Assembly (NCBI GenBank): GCA_001574975.1
Contig: KQ965797.1
Span: 203,382 to 267,381 of the forward strand
Length of the DNA stretch: 64,000 nucleotides
Origin: Gonapodya prolifera JEL478
Lineage: Eukaryota > Monoblepharomycota > Monoblepharidomycetes > Monoblepharidales > Gonapodyaceae
Direction of reading: 5' to 3'
The translations under genes were made by a program, and so were the position numbers. Below, piece by piece: positions 51,001 through 63,544 of this stretch. Under the pieces are notes generated by a model. That model had not been told where the DNA came from, made no database searches, and was given only the letters and a program-made list of their open reading frames with translations. Each line of letters starts with the position of its first letter. The first letter of the stretch is position 1.

Positions 51001-54000
51001 CGGGCGTGCGATATTTCAGACTCTCGAACTTGCAGGGCTTCACAAACCTATGGCAATCACATCACGTCAGTGAGACAAAACAAAATCGCAAAAAAGATGA
51101 ATCCCACATCTATCTCACCGTTGCAAGCGATCTCCTAAGCTCATTCTGCGACTCCCCCGTCATCCCAAGCGCTCGCTCACGTTCATCCGCCTCCTCCTCC
51201 ACGCTTCTCAGCTTTTCCACAAGCGACGCGACATCCTTACCCTGTCGCTCCGCCGCCACCACGAGATCCTCAATCGTGCGGTCTTTCTGCCTCACGTCGG
51301 CGTCCTTCTCGCGAAGGCTAATCTCAAGTTTTGAGATCTTGGCGCGGAACTCTGCGCCTTCGTGGTCGCGCCGTCGCAGTTCTTCTTGAAGCTCTCGTTC
51401 GAATTGGATCGAGTGTTCGTCGCTCGTGGTTTGCCGCGACAGGGAGAACTCGAGCTGCGAGAGACGCAGTTCGCGGTGTTGGAGCGTCTTTTCGAGGGTC
51501 TTGATGGTGGATTCAAGGTCTACAAAGACAAAGGGTCGCGAAAATGCCAAAGCCGCGATTGGTATAGAAATCCCAATACGAAAATGGCAGACAACTCGTA
51601 TCACTCACCACAGATATAGTTCTGCTTGTCCAAAATGGCTTCCTCGTGGGCCGCCTGAAGCTCACGAATACGCCCCACGAGTGCCGTGATTTCCACATCC
51701 CTTTTCCTTGTTTCTTCTGATTGCCTTTCGACCGCCATTTCTTTTTCAGACAGGAGGCTCTTGTTTCTTTCCGACATGACTTGGGACTGAAGCTCCATGT
51801 CCCCCAACCGGTGTCGCAAGGTGGTCAATTCCGCTTCCTGCAGGCGAATCGTCTGACTTGACGCAGTGATCTGCATTGAGATGTTGGCCTCGGCTGCCTC
51901 ATGGCTCTCTATTTCGGATGTGAGATCCTTGTTGATGCGATCCTTGTCTGCAATAAGTTTGGTCGCCCTGGCGAGTTCCGCCTCGCAACCATTCACTCGA
52001 CCTTCCAACTCTTGTATTTGAGCTTCGTCACGTGTTGCTGTTGACTGGAGATCTGCTACCCGGGCTTGCAATGTCGTGATGGTCTGGTCTTTTTTCTTCA
52101 ACTCCACTTGCGCCTGTTGAAGCTGTCCATTGGCCCGAAGCAACATCTGCGACTGTTCCAGGTTCGATGCCGTCAGGTCTTCCACGCGCTTTTCAAACGA
52201 CGCGCTGACCGTTTGGGCACGTTCTAGTGTCGTTTCCATATCTCGAATTACTCTGTCCTTTTCGTCGACAGACCGTTCAAGCTCTCCAACAAGCTTACCA
52301 AGATCCACAATGTTGCGTGTGAGCTCTGCTACATCCGCCTCCCTGCGACGAAGCTTGTCTTCCCATTGGGACGCCTTCTCTTCGGCCAATCCAGCAATAT
52401 CTTCTCTCTGCCGGATCGTTTCTTGCAATCCCTGGATCCGGATGTCTGCTTGCGCAAGAGCAAGACGGGACTTTGAAAGTTCGGCTTCGACAACGTTCTT
52501 GCTTTTGTCGGCATTCGCGAGTTGGTCCAAGCTCACCGATAGTCTGGATTGCAGCCTGGTTTCTTCTGCCTTTGCAGTGAGGACGTCCGTCTGCAGAGAA
52601 GAAACGACACCCGCGGCCTCCCTCAGCTGCACGTCTCTCTCACTAATTGCTTGCAGCGCCTCCCGCATGCCCTCGTCCCGTTGTGTGAGTTGCGCAACGA
52701 GAGCCGCCTTGTCCGCTTCCACTGAGTGCACGCTCTTTTCCAGCGATGTCCTGTCCGCGCTGATCTGCTCCGCAATCGATTGGTAGCGACTCGATTCCTG
52801 CGACAGGGCGAGGGTCTGCGATCGCAGGGCGGCGAGTGCACGCTCCAGATCGGCCACAGTCGTCTTCGCCGTCCGCAGCACCGCATCCTTGTCCTCGCGC
52901 TCCTTCTCCAGTCGCGCGATTTCGTTTCTATTCTGCTGTACTGCTTCCACAAGATCCTTGTTTTCGTCTTCCTGCCGATGTAGTTCCGTTCCGAGTGCTG
53001 TTATCGCTTGTTCCGAGACCAGGAGTTGTTGCATCGTTTCGTCCGTTTGAGAACGCGCGAACCGTTCCAGCTCTTCCATCCGCGCGAGCTCAATGCTCAA
53101 ATCTCGTTGCTGTTTCTGCAACTCGGCATTCGCACCCTCGAGCCTGCCCACTTCCACTTGCGTTGACATGAGTTTCGACTTCAGCATTGCAACGGACTCT
53201 TCCCAGCTCAATTGACAAGATCTGTTCTCCATGTCTTTCAGCTTTGCTCGCTCTTCTGTTGCCGTCAGAAGAGCTTCGAACTCGGCATCCTTGTCAGCTT
53301 TCAACTTTTCCATGTGCGCACTTGCGTCAACAAGATCCTGCTGAGCGCTTTGCAACTCAAATTGCATGCGCGCAATTACACTTTCTTGCGTCGCTTGATC
53401 TCTCATGGCGTTATCCAAGGCGCGCGTCAGTTCCGCATTGGTAAGTTCGTGTCTTTCAATGTCCTCCAGCCTTGTGACCAGTTCGCGCTGCACGTCACGA
53501 AGATTATCTTCCGCCGATGCCAATCGTTCCTCCAGCTCGGATACAATTTCACGAGCAGACTCCTTTTCTTCTTGCGCAGCGGTAATCTCCACCTCCTTCT
53601 TTTCCAGCCTCTTTTCAAGACTCGCGACGGTACTTTTTGCATCGTCCAACTCCTTGGCCCCGCGCTGGTACGCCACCGATTCGGCCACTAAGGAGGAATC
53701 CAGTTCGCGATTCACCCGTTCGGCTTCCCGCAAATCCTGGGACAGCTCCGACATTTGATTGTACAGCGTCCTGAGCTGTTCGCTGAGCCCAACCGCACGA
53801 TTCTCAGTCTCTCGTTGCGTAGCGTCCGCGAGCACAAGTTTCGCGTTGAGATCCTTCTCACGGTCGTCACGAAGGGACAATTGATGCTCCAGCTCGAGCA
53901 GCGCCCGCTTTCCCTCACGAATCTCCGCATCCTGCTTCTGGATTTGTTTCTGAAGTGTGAGAGACCGGTTGTGCTCAGCCTCGACTTTCGAACGCATCGA

Positions 54001-57000
54001 TACGATCTCGCCTTCTTGGTCCACTCGCGCATTCCGGAGAGCGTCCACTTGATCTCGTGTTTCACTCAACCGTCGACTCAGCTCCTCAACCTGCTCACTC
54101 AAACAAGCCGCGCGCGTAGACTCTTGCGAGATCCGATCCATCGCCGCGTCCAGTTTCTGCTGCAACTCGGTGGACACGTTGGACTGCACAAGCGACCGCT
54201 CCTTCTCCTCCTTGAGCAACAGTTCGACCACACCCAGTTTCTGTTGCAATTCAGTGGACATGTTGGAATGCACAAGCGACCGCTCCTTCTCTTCCTTGAG
54301 CAACCGCTCGACCTCCTTGAGCTGCTCCGCGCTTTTGGCGACAACGGTCAACGACTCCACCAATCTCGCGTCAATAATGGCCAGCTGCTCCACTTGACTC
54401 TGCTGCGCCAACTTGGACGCCGAGAGTTGATTCTCCAAGGTACTGATCCTGTCAGCATGAGCTCGATTGGCGCTGTTTGCCTTCTGAAGTACCGCCTCGG
54501 TATCACGCAAAGCTTGGGTGCGCTCGGCCACCGCTTGTTCCAAAGCCGAAATCTGTCCTTGGTCCTTTGTCCACAGCGCGTCAAACTCGGATTTCTTGTT
54601 GGCGAGGTCCGATTTGAGTTTTTGGTTGGTTTGCGTCAGGGAGCTCAACTCGGATCGCATTGCCTGCGTTTGCGGTGGAGAGGAGAGGATTATTTTATTT
54701 TCTTGGTTATCAATTGTCATGAAAGAGGAAATACAAGAACCGCGCTTACCCACCTGGAGTTTCCGTTCGCCGGAACGAGACACTGCCTCAACCTCCCGCT
54801 TCCACTTCTCCCCGATTTCGACCGCACTTTCATCCGCCCGCTTCTGAAGGTCAGAAATGGACTTTTCCTTGTCCTTTGCCATTTTCACCATCTTTGCATT
54901 AAGCTCAGCAACCACGCGCTCCGACTGCCCAAGCGTGTCTGCTTCGGTAACGAGTTGCAACCTCAACGCGGAAATCTCCTTTTCCTTGTCGGCCAACGAT
55001 TTCGAAAGCGCGGCGACTTGCTTGTCTGTATCCTCGGTGATGGAGCGCGCATACATGGCGGTATCGTTTTTAGCACGTTCCAGAGCATCACGCAGGGCCT
55101 TGTTCTCGCGAGTCATTCGGGAGAGCTTCGCGTCGAGATCTGTGTTTATTTGGGTGACCTCAAGAAGCTTTCCCTCGGCAGCGTCAACGTCGGCAAACAA
55201 TTGCTTCTCTCGGGCGGAAAATTCTGAACAGTACTTCTTGCGCTGCTCCCGGTATTGTTCTGCAAGTCCGGATATGTGTTGTTCTCGTTGCGCAAGGCTG
55301 GTCTCGAGCTCTTTTACGTGGATGGCGAGTCGCTGGTTCTCAATCTTGAGATCCGTCGTTGTGCTCGCGAGGTTTGAAATTTCCGACGCACTCTTCTGCG
55401 AGTTAAATGAATGAATCAATACGGTGCTTTTCATGTTTATGCACAGATGTGTACTCACCAAGAGTTTCGCTTCAAGAGATCTCCCCAACTGAGCAGCATC
55501 CGAGGTTGCAACTTCTGCCTTGGATTGAATGTTTGCGAGCTCATTCTGAGCAGCATTCAAACTTTTCTGCAAGACCGCTTCTCGTTCGTCAGACCTCTTT
55601 GCATTTGCTTCAAGCGTCGCAATAATGGCATCCCGCCCCAAAAGCTGGCGGTTCAGTTCAGCACTACTGCTGTTCAATTCTGATACCTTATTTTCCTGAT
55701 CACTCAGAACAGTTTCCAAGTGTCGGCTTTTTTGCTGAGACTCTTGCAGTAATGACGATAGCTCAGAGACTTGATCGTTAAGCTCCTTGATCCTTTCATC
55801 TCGTGCGCGAGCGCTCTGAAGAACCTGTTGAAGTCGATCGGCAAGCGATCGCTGCACATTGTCAAATGAGTCATTATTCCCCTCCATGTACGTGCTCTGC
55901 ATTTCCACAAGCTTCCGTTCCAGTTCCTCAGCATGTGGCCTATCGGACGCTCGGTCGTTGGAAGACGCTTCAAGTTCGGATCGTTGCCTCTCGTTCTGGC
56001 ATCTGAGGTCGCTGACCTCGTTCTGAGATGCTTTTAAGGCGTTTTTAAAGTTGTAGCTGTTTGATTGTGATTCAGCAAGATCACTCTTGGCCTTGGCGAG
56101 CTGGGCCTCAAGGTTCTCCTTCAGTTGGATTTGAAAGGAACACTCGGCATTGGACTGTTCAACTTTTCTCCTCAGCTCCTTCTCCTTTTGTGAAAATGTG
56201 GAGACTTGAAGTTCTGCATTCGCGTTTATCTCACGAATGTGATTTTGCAATGCGGAGACTTGAGAGTCGAGGAGTCTTACGTGCGTATCCAACATACTAC
56301 GTTCCTTGAAGATGTCAGACACAAAAGGAACTCCACTTTCGTCGTCAGTGATCGAGTCCTGCTTTCACAGGAAGAGAAGATCAAGCACATTCTTGAATTC
56401 GCAAGTGATCAACTCACGTCTTTAGTGCTTTTGCGGTAAATCCCATCCTCTACCGCAAAGCCTTCCCTTGGCATATAAGATCCTCTTTCGATGCCCGAGC
56501 AACATTGTTCCGCATCCAAACGGGAGGTGAGAGCTTCCAACATGTGGACAAGCCGCTTCATTGCCCCAACCTCCACGACGAGTCGACCACGAATACTGTC
56601 AACTTGATTTTCTTTGTCTTGGACCGTCCGCTCGAGTCCTTCAGCTCTTGAAGTCATCTCGTGTAACTCTTGCCTAACTGAACTCAGCTCTGTGCGAATG
56701 TTAACAAATGAGCTTGCAAAATTTCTGTTGTCACGTTCTGCCTTTGTGAGCTTTGATTGCAACTCCAATACAGCTTGATTTGCTGTATGTTCTTGACCTT
56801 CCGCCATTTCTATCTCGGATAAGAGCTGTTGCTCTCGTCGGGCAAAGTCGTCGGCAAGCTTCAGGCGTTGTTCACGATGGCGAGTAACAAGACCAGTGAT
56901 TTGATCTGTTTTTGCGGCGACGAGTGACTCCCATTCATCTCGCTGTTGGGTGAGTTGGTGGACAGTGAGCTGCAGTTCTGAAATGGTCGCAAGCCTAGTG

Positions 57001-60000
57001 GCCGATTCGGAAGATAATCGCTCGAGAATGCTCTATGGAATAGAGTGTATCGCGTTATTGGAGCAGATTTTTCAAGGCAACGCCACCCGTCACACACCTT
57101 CATTCTTTCTTCGTATTCTTTCGTGACACGAGCTACGGCGGACTCCCCTTCTTTATGCGCAAGGGCGACACGCCCATCGCTCTCTCGTAACACATCTTCA
57201 AACCACGTTACAATGTCGAGCGGATCCAAGATATTATGACTTTCGCTGCGTCGAAGTCGAAGTTGCGAGGCATCATCGCGCGTTGAACTGACACGAGCTT
57301 TCCGGACACTCTCAAACTGTCCCAATATTGCTTGAATCACTTCATTCTTTTCTTCGAGCATTTTTTTGTGCTCTTCAACCTGATCTCTTGCGTCTGTTAA
57401 ATTCATGCGCAGTTTGGTGGCTTGGCTTTCCCACTCCAACGCTTTCGCTTCCAAAACCTTCACCTTGTCCTGTGCCAGGGCAAGCTCCAGTTTATGTAGT
57501 TGAGCATCGGCGACCTCGCCAGAACTTTTCTTAACGGCACGCAATTCGACCAAGTGTTGCTCTAACCCGGCTGCTCGTGCGCTTTCTGTTGCAAGCTCCT
57601 CCTCCTTTAATTTGAGGTCCATCTTAATAGTCTCGCACATTTCTTTCAGATCCTCCAACCGTTTCTCTTCTGTTGCCCGGGTGAGAGAAGCCAGACGCAT
57701 GGACTCGTTCTTCAAGTTTTCAACCTCCTCTCTCCACTCTTTCTTTATCCTTCCAACCTCATCCACGTGTCCCTGTTCGAGAAGCACGATGAGGCTGCCG
57801 CGCTTTCGAAGCTCTTCCTCGAGATATGCCATCTTAGAAGTGACATCTGCCGAACGAGACAGCGTTTTCTCAACAGTTCCAGTCACGGTCCCCGAAGTTC
57901 CAGGTGATTCTCCGAGGACTGCGGGTGCTCGAGGGGGAACCTCAGTCTTTGAGAGCTTTTCCCTCAATCGGTCACATTCCTCGGTAAATTGGGCTACTTG
58001 TTGTTCCAAGGACTTTGAGTCGAAGGAGTGCTGACAGGACTGAGCGAGCGATAGGTTTGACTGCTGTTCGGCCAAAGGAATGGAGAGAGCAGAAACAAAG
58101 TCCTGGGAGGAGTACCCAAAGGAATCTTGTGTAGGTCTATCATTGCTCTCCAACTTTCCTAGCTCTGATTTGGACACTCTGACGAAGTCACCTTTCGCCA
58201 TAAGGGACAATCGAATATTCTGGGATTCCACCAGAGCTGCTTCGAGGTCTCGTATTCGATTCTGGAGTATTTGCAATTCTTCCACGTTACTCATGGCTGG
58301 GATCTCGGACAGGGCAAGACTGGAGGTGGTCTGCCAGAGAAGAGTGAACAAATGTACAAAAGTAATATACCCGCGGGACCAACCTTTGTAGCAGCGTCAA
58401 GACTTTTGAATTCTTTCACCCGCACCTCCGCGCCTCTCTTCTCCCTTTCCATATTTTCTTTCAACTCCTCGAGCTCCATCTCCGCCCTTCGGCACCTCGC
58501 GTCCGCTTCGGCAACCTCGAGCAACGCCCCATGGAGGTCAGCTTCCAATGCGTCGTTCCTATCGCGAAGAGACTCTTCTCGAGATCCAAGCGTGCCGTGG
58601 GATGCGCGAAGGAGTACACTTTGGAGGGCATGGCGCCGCTCAGAAATGGCAGCGTGAAGCGTTGTCAGCATTGAAAGAACAGTGAGATGGGCAGTGGGTG
58701 AATCGTTTGACGAGTTTGTTGCGACGGACGTGACATCGTGAATTGCCACCTTCAAAGAATAAGGAAAAGGGATGGATGGTTGTGACAAAATTGCTGCAGT
58801 GGGAAGATCATCGAGATGCACTCACATCAAGCTCTTGCTCGTACTTTCCCACAATTGCCTCAATCTCTCGAACAACTTCCCTCGCCTTCTCGCGTGCTTC
58901 GTCTTGTGCTGCAGCCAAACGCGACTCGTACAGCTCGCGAGACTCATCTAATGCTGTCTCTGAGGCTGCTACAGCCCGCCGCGATGCCAAGGACGTTGCG
59001 TTCAGATCTTCGCGAACCGTCGCAAGCTCTGTGAAAAGTTTAGCGGTCTCAGCTGCTTGGGTCTCAAGTTGCGAGGTGAGAAGTGCGGCTGTGTTGGCAG
59101 ATGCCTCAAGCCGATCCGTCAGATTGGTCACCTCCGCAGCTCGGTCTTTCAGCTCAACTCGAAGATTTTCGATCGTGATCACGCTTTGGTCAAGCTGAGC
59201 TCGTAAGTCACCAACAGTCGTGTCGCTGCCGGTCCATTGTTGTCTGAGATCCGCGATGGTCTGGTCACGTTGCCCGATCTGCTCCCTCATTTGCTCCGCC
59301 AACTTTCGCGAGTTGTCGAGTTGTTCGTGCATCTCTTCCATGGCGGTGTCCTTGTCGGCAAGCTGGGTGTAGAACTCCCCGATTGTAGAATCACGTAAGT
59401 CGAGTTCACGCTTGATCTCCTGCAGTGTCGCATCCTTGGCCTCGATCTGCTGATTCAGATCCACCACCATCGCATCTTTCGCGGACAGTTGATTTTGGAG
59501 GTCTGCGATGGCCGAGTCCCGTCGATCAACTTCATGTCTCAAATCGTCCACCTGACCTTTCAATTTGCTCCAATCCTCCTGACGAGCAAGCTGACCCTTC
59601 ATATCCTCAAAGGCGGCATCGGTCTCCGCAACCCTCCCCCTCATTTGCGCAATCTCCAAATCCTTCTCCCCCACAAGCCTCCTCATCTCCTCCAACTCGC
59701 TCCTTCCTTCTTCGATTCTTGCTTCGGACTCCTCCCACTGCTCGCGCGCCTCTGCGACCGCCGCGTCCGCACGCGCCTTGAGTCGAGCCAGGGCTGCAAA
59801 ACGCTCCTCTCCCTGCCGCACGCGGTCCTTCTCGACCTCTACGGAGCGTTCCAGATCCCCTATGCGAATCTTGAGGCGATCCACCTCATTCTCTTGGGAA
59901 TCTCCCCTGACCCGACTTTCAACCCCTCGCAATGCCTCTTCGACCTCCCTCACCCTCGCCGCGCGCGACCGCGCAAGTCTCTCCAGCTGCCGAACGCGCC

Positions 60001-61603
60001 GCACGAGTTCTCCTTGCGAAGGTCCATCCCCTGGTTGTGCCTCTCCTGCTCCTGCCGGACCAGAGGGCACGATTGGGCCAGACGCAGTCGGGGGAGTTTC
60101 AGAGAGGGGCGTGGATGTTCCGATCGACACCGACACGGGCGACGACGCTGACGACGGGGAGGCACTGACGCTCCGTGCGCGCCTCGTGCCCATTATTGGC
60201 TCCTTCTCCTTGCCCTTCCCCGCGTCCACCTCCCGAGGCCCGTCCGTCGCTCTGGACCGCGCCATGACCTCTCTCCCGGCTTCCACGAGAGCGCCCAACA
60301 TAGCGGCTGGGTCTACGCCGCCCAGGACGGAGCCGAGTGTCGATGGGGTGGTTGGAGAGGGTACGGGGGAGAGGATGAGCTGGCGGGCGAGCATGAGGAG
60401 GGAAGGATCGACTTGGGCGGGAAGCGTGGGTTGGGGTTGAGGTACGAGTGTGGGGCGGGCGGTGTGATGGGCGGGCAAGATGGTGGAGAAGGACGGCGTC
60501 CGAGCGGGATCGGCCAACGGCGATATCCGAAGTGTGTCGGGAGTGCCAGGGTACAGGTCCAATGCCGCCCCGCGTGATCTTGGTGGGGGAGAAAGAGATA
60601 TTGGCTCCGAAAATTGAGAGTCCTGCCCCCAAAGCTGGTCCACATCAGTGCCCGCCGCCCATGGTTGCTCTGCAGGTTTGAATAAGCCCTGAGGTAGTGC
60701 AACATTCACGGCTGTTGTGGGGGACACCTCTCCTGTTTCACCGTACAGTGGCGGCCAGGCAGAAGGCGGCGTCGGCGCCGGGCGTTGTTGAGCGACCCAA
60801 GGCAGTACGAGTTTCACGGGGCCAGGAGAGGTTTGGCGAGGTGTCTGCGTAAGGGAGCGGTCACCCATGAGCCTCAAGCCACGAGACGCGTCCAGGGGGG
60901 ATGTTGGTGAGGGCACGCGGAGACCGGCCGAGTTGGGCGATCGGGGAGATCTGGGCGGCGAGGTAGCCGCGGCGAGGACCAGACGGGGCGGGGAGCGGCG
61001 CTGTGGTGGGAAGTTTGGTGTCGTCGGGATTGGGGACGGTGTGGAGGACGATGGTCCCGAGGTGAAGGAGAGCGGGCGGCGAAGGATGGGCCGGACCTGT
61101 TGTGGAGGTGCGAACGGAGGCGGTACGGGGAGTGGGAACGAGCCGGGTAATGAGACTTGGCTGCCTCCGGTGAACAAGGGGCGCGCGAGGTTTGTGAGCG
61201 GGCGGCGTGGACTTGGAGTCTGGGGTACGGGCAGGAACGAGTCGGACGAAGTGGCTGACGGCGTCGGGGATGTGGGCGGGTATCGAACCAGACGAGGTGG
61301 GGATGTTGATGTTGGCGCGATGGAGATGGAGCCAGATTGGCGTCTGAGAAGTGGAGCAGGCGCCTGCAGCTGACCCAGTTGAGGATAGAACTGGGATTGG
61401 GGAGACTGCTGCGCGAGGCCGTACCGCACAGGGGACGGGGGCAGCTGCCGGATGGGAGATCGGGACGTGCGGGGAGGGGAGGTCGACGATTGCGATTGCG
61501 GGGTTCCAAATGAGGCAGAGGGCGAGGGTGGGGGGAACGCAGGGCGCATAAAAGAACGTGTGGTGCTGGAGAGGGGTAAAGCGAGCGTGAGCATTGAAGG
61601 CAT
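42063..61603 (-). CDS. giant coiled-coil protein, about 6235 aa
   Basis: One gene spans 19.5 kb. The model is complement(join(42063..43454,43524..44339,44405..45493,45555..50687,50760..51047,51119..51519,51609..54663,54754..55395,55459..56358,56418..57032,57098..58330,58384..58749,58826..61603)). All twelve introns are 53-90 nt GT-AG and every phase closes, so no separate start or stop is needed. Residues 1 to about 580 are Pro/Ser-rich with many SP/TP sites; nearly all of the next 5500 residues are heptad coiled coil rich in Glu, Leu, Lys, Arg, Gln and Ser with few aromatics; the last 130 residues are a Ser/Arg-rich tail ending in a short helix. No motor, kinase, membrane or lipid-binding domain is visible. 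It is likely a scaffold, tether or cytoskeletal/spindle-pole type protein; this is inference. The start may be 61603, 61594 or 61549. A 57-nt stretch near 44840-44900 may be a further in-frame intron. Confidence 0.85.
54153..54320 (-). repeat. 84-bp tandem duplication inside the giant coiled-coil gene
   Basis: Two adjacent 84-bp units, starting at 54153 and 54237, differ at about ten bases. Each encodes 28 residues (four heptads) of the type LLKEEKERSLVxSNxSTELQQ. Keeping exactly four heptads preserves the coiled coil. Confidence 0.85.
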
Positions 61604-61613
61604 ACTCGATGTA

Positions 61614-61715
61614 CGCTCCGCGAGAGTATATTTCGCTCCGCGTGGATCATTCACCTCCAGTGGACGGCCTCGGTCGGCGCTACCGCGCCAAGGCCTCGGG
61701 CTCGCTGCGCTCGAC
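61614..61715. repeat. copy of the GC-rich CCTCGG repeat family at the 5' end of the giant gene
   Basis: It shares CGCTCCGCG, GAGTATATTTCGCTCCGCGT, TCACCTCC, GGCCTCGGTCGGCGCTA and CGCCAAGGCCTCGGGCTCGC with the copies at 39-40 kb. It ends about ten bases upstream of the first proposed ATG of the giant gene, so sequence further upstream is unlikely to be coding. Confidence 0.7.
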
Positions 61716-61732
61716 CCCCACCAAGGGCAACC

Positions 61733-61847
61733 AACGCAGAGTCTGATATTACAGTTTTCCATACCCCCGTCATCACACATCTTCACACCGAGCATAATGA
61801 ACGTAGAGTCCGAAATTAAAGTTCTTCATACCCCCATCATCACACAT
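61733..61847. repeat. 47-bp direct repeat, two copies 68 bp apart
   Basis: Units at 61733 and 61801 both run ACG-AGAGTC-GA-ATTA-AGTT, then CATACCCCC-TCATCACACAT. They lie in the probable promoter of the giant gene. Confidence 0.75.
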
Positions 61848-63540
61848 GTTCCTCCCGAATGAAGTCGTCACCAGCAAATCCGGATATCCGGTCCTTGTGA
61901 TGTTCCATCGTCCCTGAGGAAACCTCCCACGACCGAAATTCAACGCACCGTAGCACCTTCTTTCGGGGCGATGAGCTCCCCTTTTATCGGTTCAGAGGTT
62001 TTCTCGAGTTGGTCCTGGAACGTAATTCTGTCACCCCCGCAGAATGGAACGATGGACGCTATCCCCCAGCGCCGCGTGGGTATCTCTGCAAGCAAAACAA
62101 ATTTGAGGAGTAATGCAAATAATTAGATGCGAGCGTATCGTGAGCAGTCAGAGAATCCAGCGATGCGAATCTCGCCCCAACCTCCTCAACGCGAGCGTGA
62201 CAGGCCATCCATCCATCCCACGCGCGCAGTCTACCCAATCACGTATCGCCATCTGTCTCCTGCGTGTCCTCGTCCGCTCACCTCGATTTCTGTGCGTGCA
62301 GTTCGCAATATGACTCCGGCTAAATTTGGAACACAGGAGAGGTTCCCGGTTCAGAGCGAATCGAAGGCGAACGTTGACGCCACCGAGTCGCTGCACTGGG
62401 AAAGACCGCTAAGGCGCTACAGACTCGCGCAGCCCCGTGTGCCGTGCATCCTCTCGCCCTGCGTCGGTGTTGGTCGAGGCCAGAGGTAAGCGAGCAATCT
62501 GCAGGTTCCAACCAAAAGGGAACAGCGGCGCTCCACTTTACCGGACATTTTGAACGAGGAGCGCTCAAGATGCGCCTATTTCTGAGCCGTTTGGACGGTT
62601 GCGCCCGATGTTTGGGTTATGGGAACGAGGGCGGGCACTCCGTCGTTCTGTCGACTTGACAAAGTCGCATTTCTTGCACTTCGTTGTAGTAGCGGGGCTT
62701 TTTGTGTCATCACTGGGTGGAATGCTCCCATTCACGAGTGTTTTGTGGGAGCATTCTTCTAACCATTTTGATTCCACACTTTCAGTTCAACCTTGACGGG
62801 ACCACACAGAAACAGCCAACAAGCGACGTTCAAGTGCAAAGCAGGCGGCGCGGGAATCACGAGTGAATGCTAATGTCGGGGTCAACACTATCCAGACGAA
62901 GCTTGGACACAGGGGAATCTGGTGTCAACGTGCCATGGGTTTCGGACTTGCATCCCCAAACCAATTTGAGGGTGTAATCTAAAAGAGCTGTAGATAGAGT
63001 GCAAACTCACCCAGGGGCGTCTGGTGTGTCAGGAGTTGTGTGCCGAAATGGTGTGTTGCAAAATGAGATCTGTTGGGTGGAAAGGTGACATAGTTGAACA
63101 GGGGTGCCAGCCAAAATGATTTAACCCACAATGGAAAATGGGATCGTGGGGGTTTGGAAGGGGTCTCTCCAATCGCTTTAGAATCACCAGACAAACCAAG
63201 AACTGGTCGTTGCATTTCTGTGACAGCGAATCCTCTTTCTGTCTTTGCAAGCTGTGGCCGATCTGTCAAGCCATATTGCGATATGGAAATACCTTGGTGA
63301 CGATGCAATTATATTGGACTACGATGTCATCATCAAATGCAGCTTGAAAAGTACTACAAGTTTGCCATTGGAAGTTTTATTCTAGCTTTTCTGGTTGTGG
63401 AGAAAATTTGGTTTTACTGTGAAATCGGGACTTGTGTTTTGTGCCGCGTTTTCGTGGTGCAAGGGTAATTAGTGACATATTAGTTGTATCTTTTCTTCAT
63501 CGTGAACACAAAGAGACTCAGTACACAATCCCAGGTGCTC
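61848..63540. other. intergenic, no gene recognised
   Basis: About 1.7 kb with short open frames only. The right part may include the long terminal repeat of the element that begins near 63545, but I could not fix its ends. Confidence 0.4.
62720..62756. other. perfect 11-bp inverted repeat (hairpin)
   Basis: GAATGCTCCCA and its exact complement TGGGAGCATTC are separated by 15 bases. The loop is not a poly-T type. Function unknown. Confidence 0.6.
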
Positions 63541-63544
63541 AGCA

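Noticed and set aside
42063-61603. About ten separate coiled-coil genes
   Set aside because: Each boundary has a donor and acceptor of normal size with matching phase, and the internal segments lack their own promoters or plausible starts.
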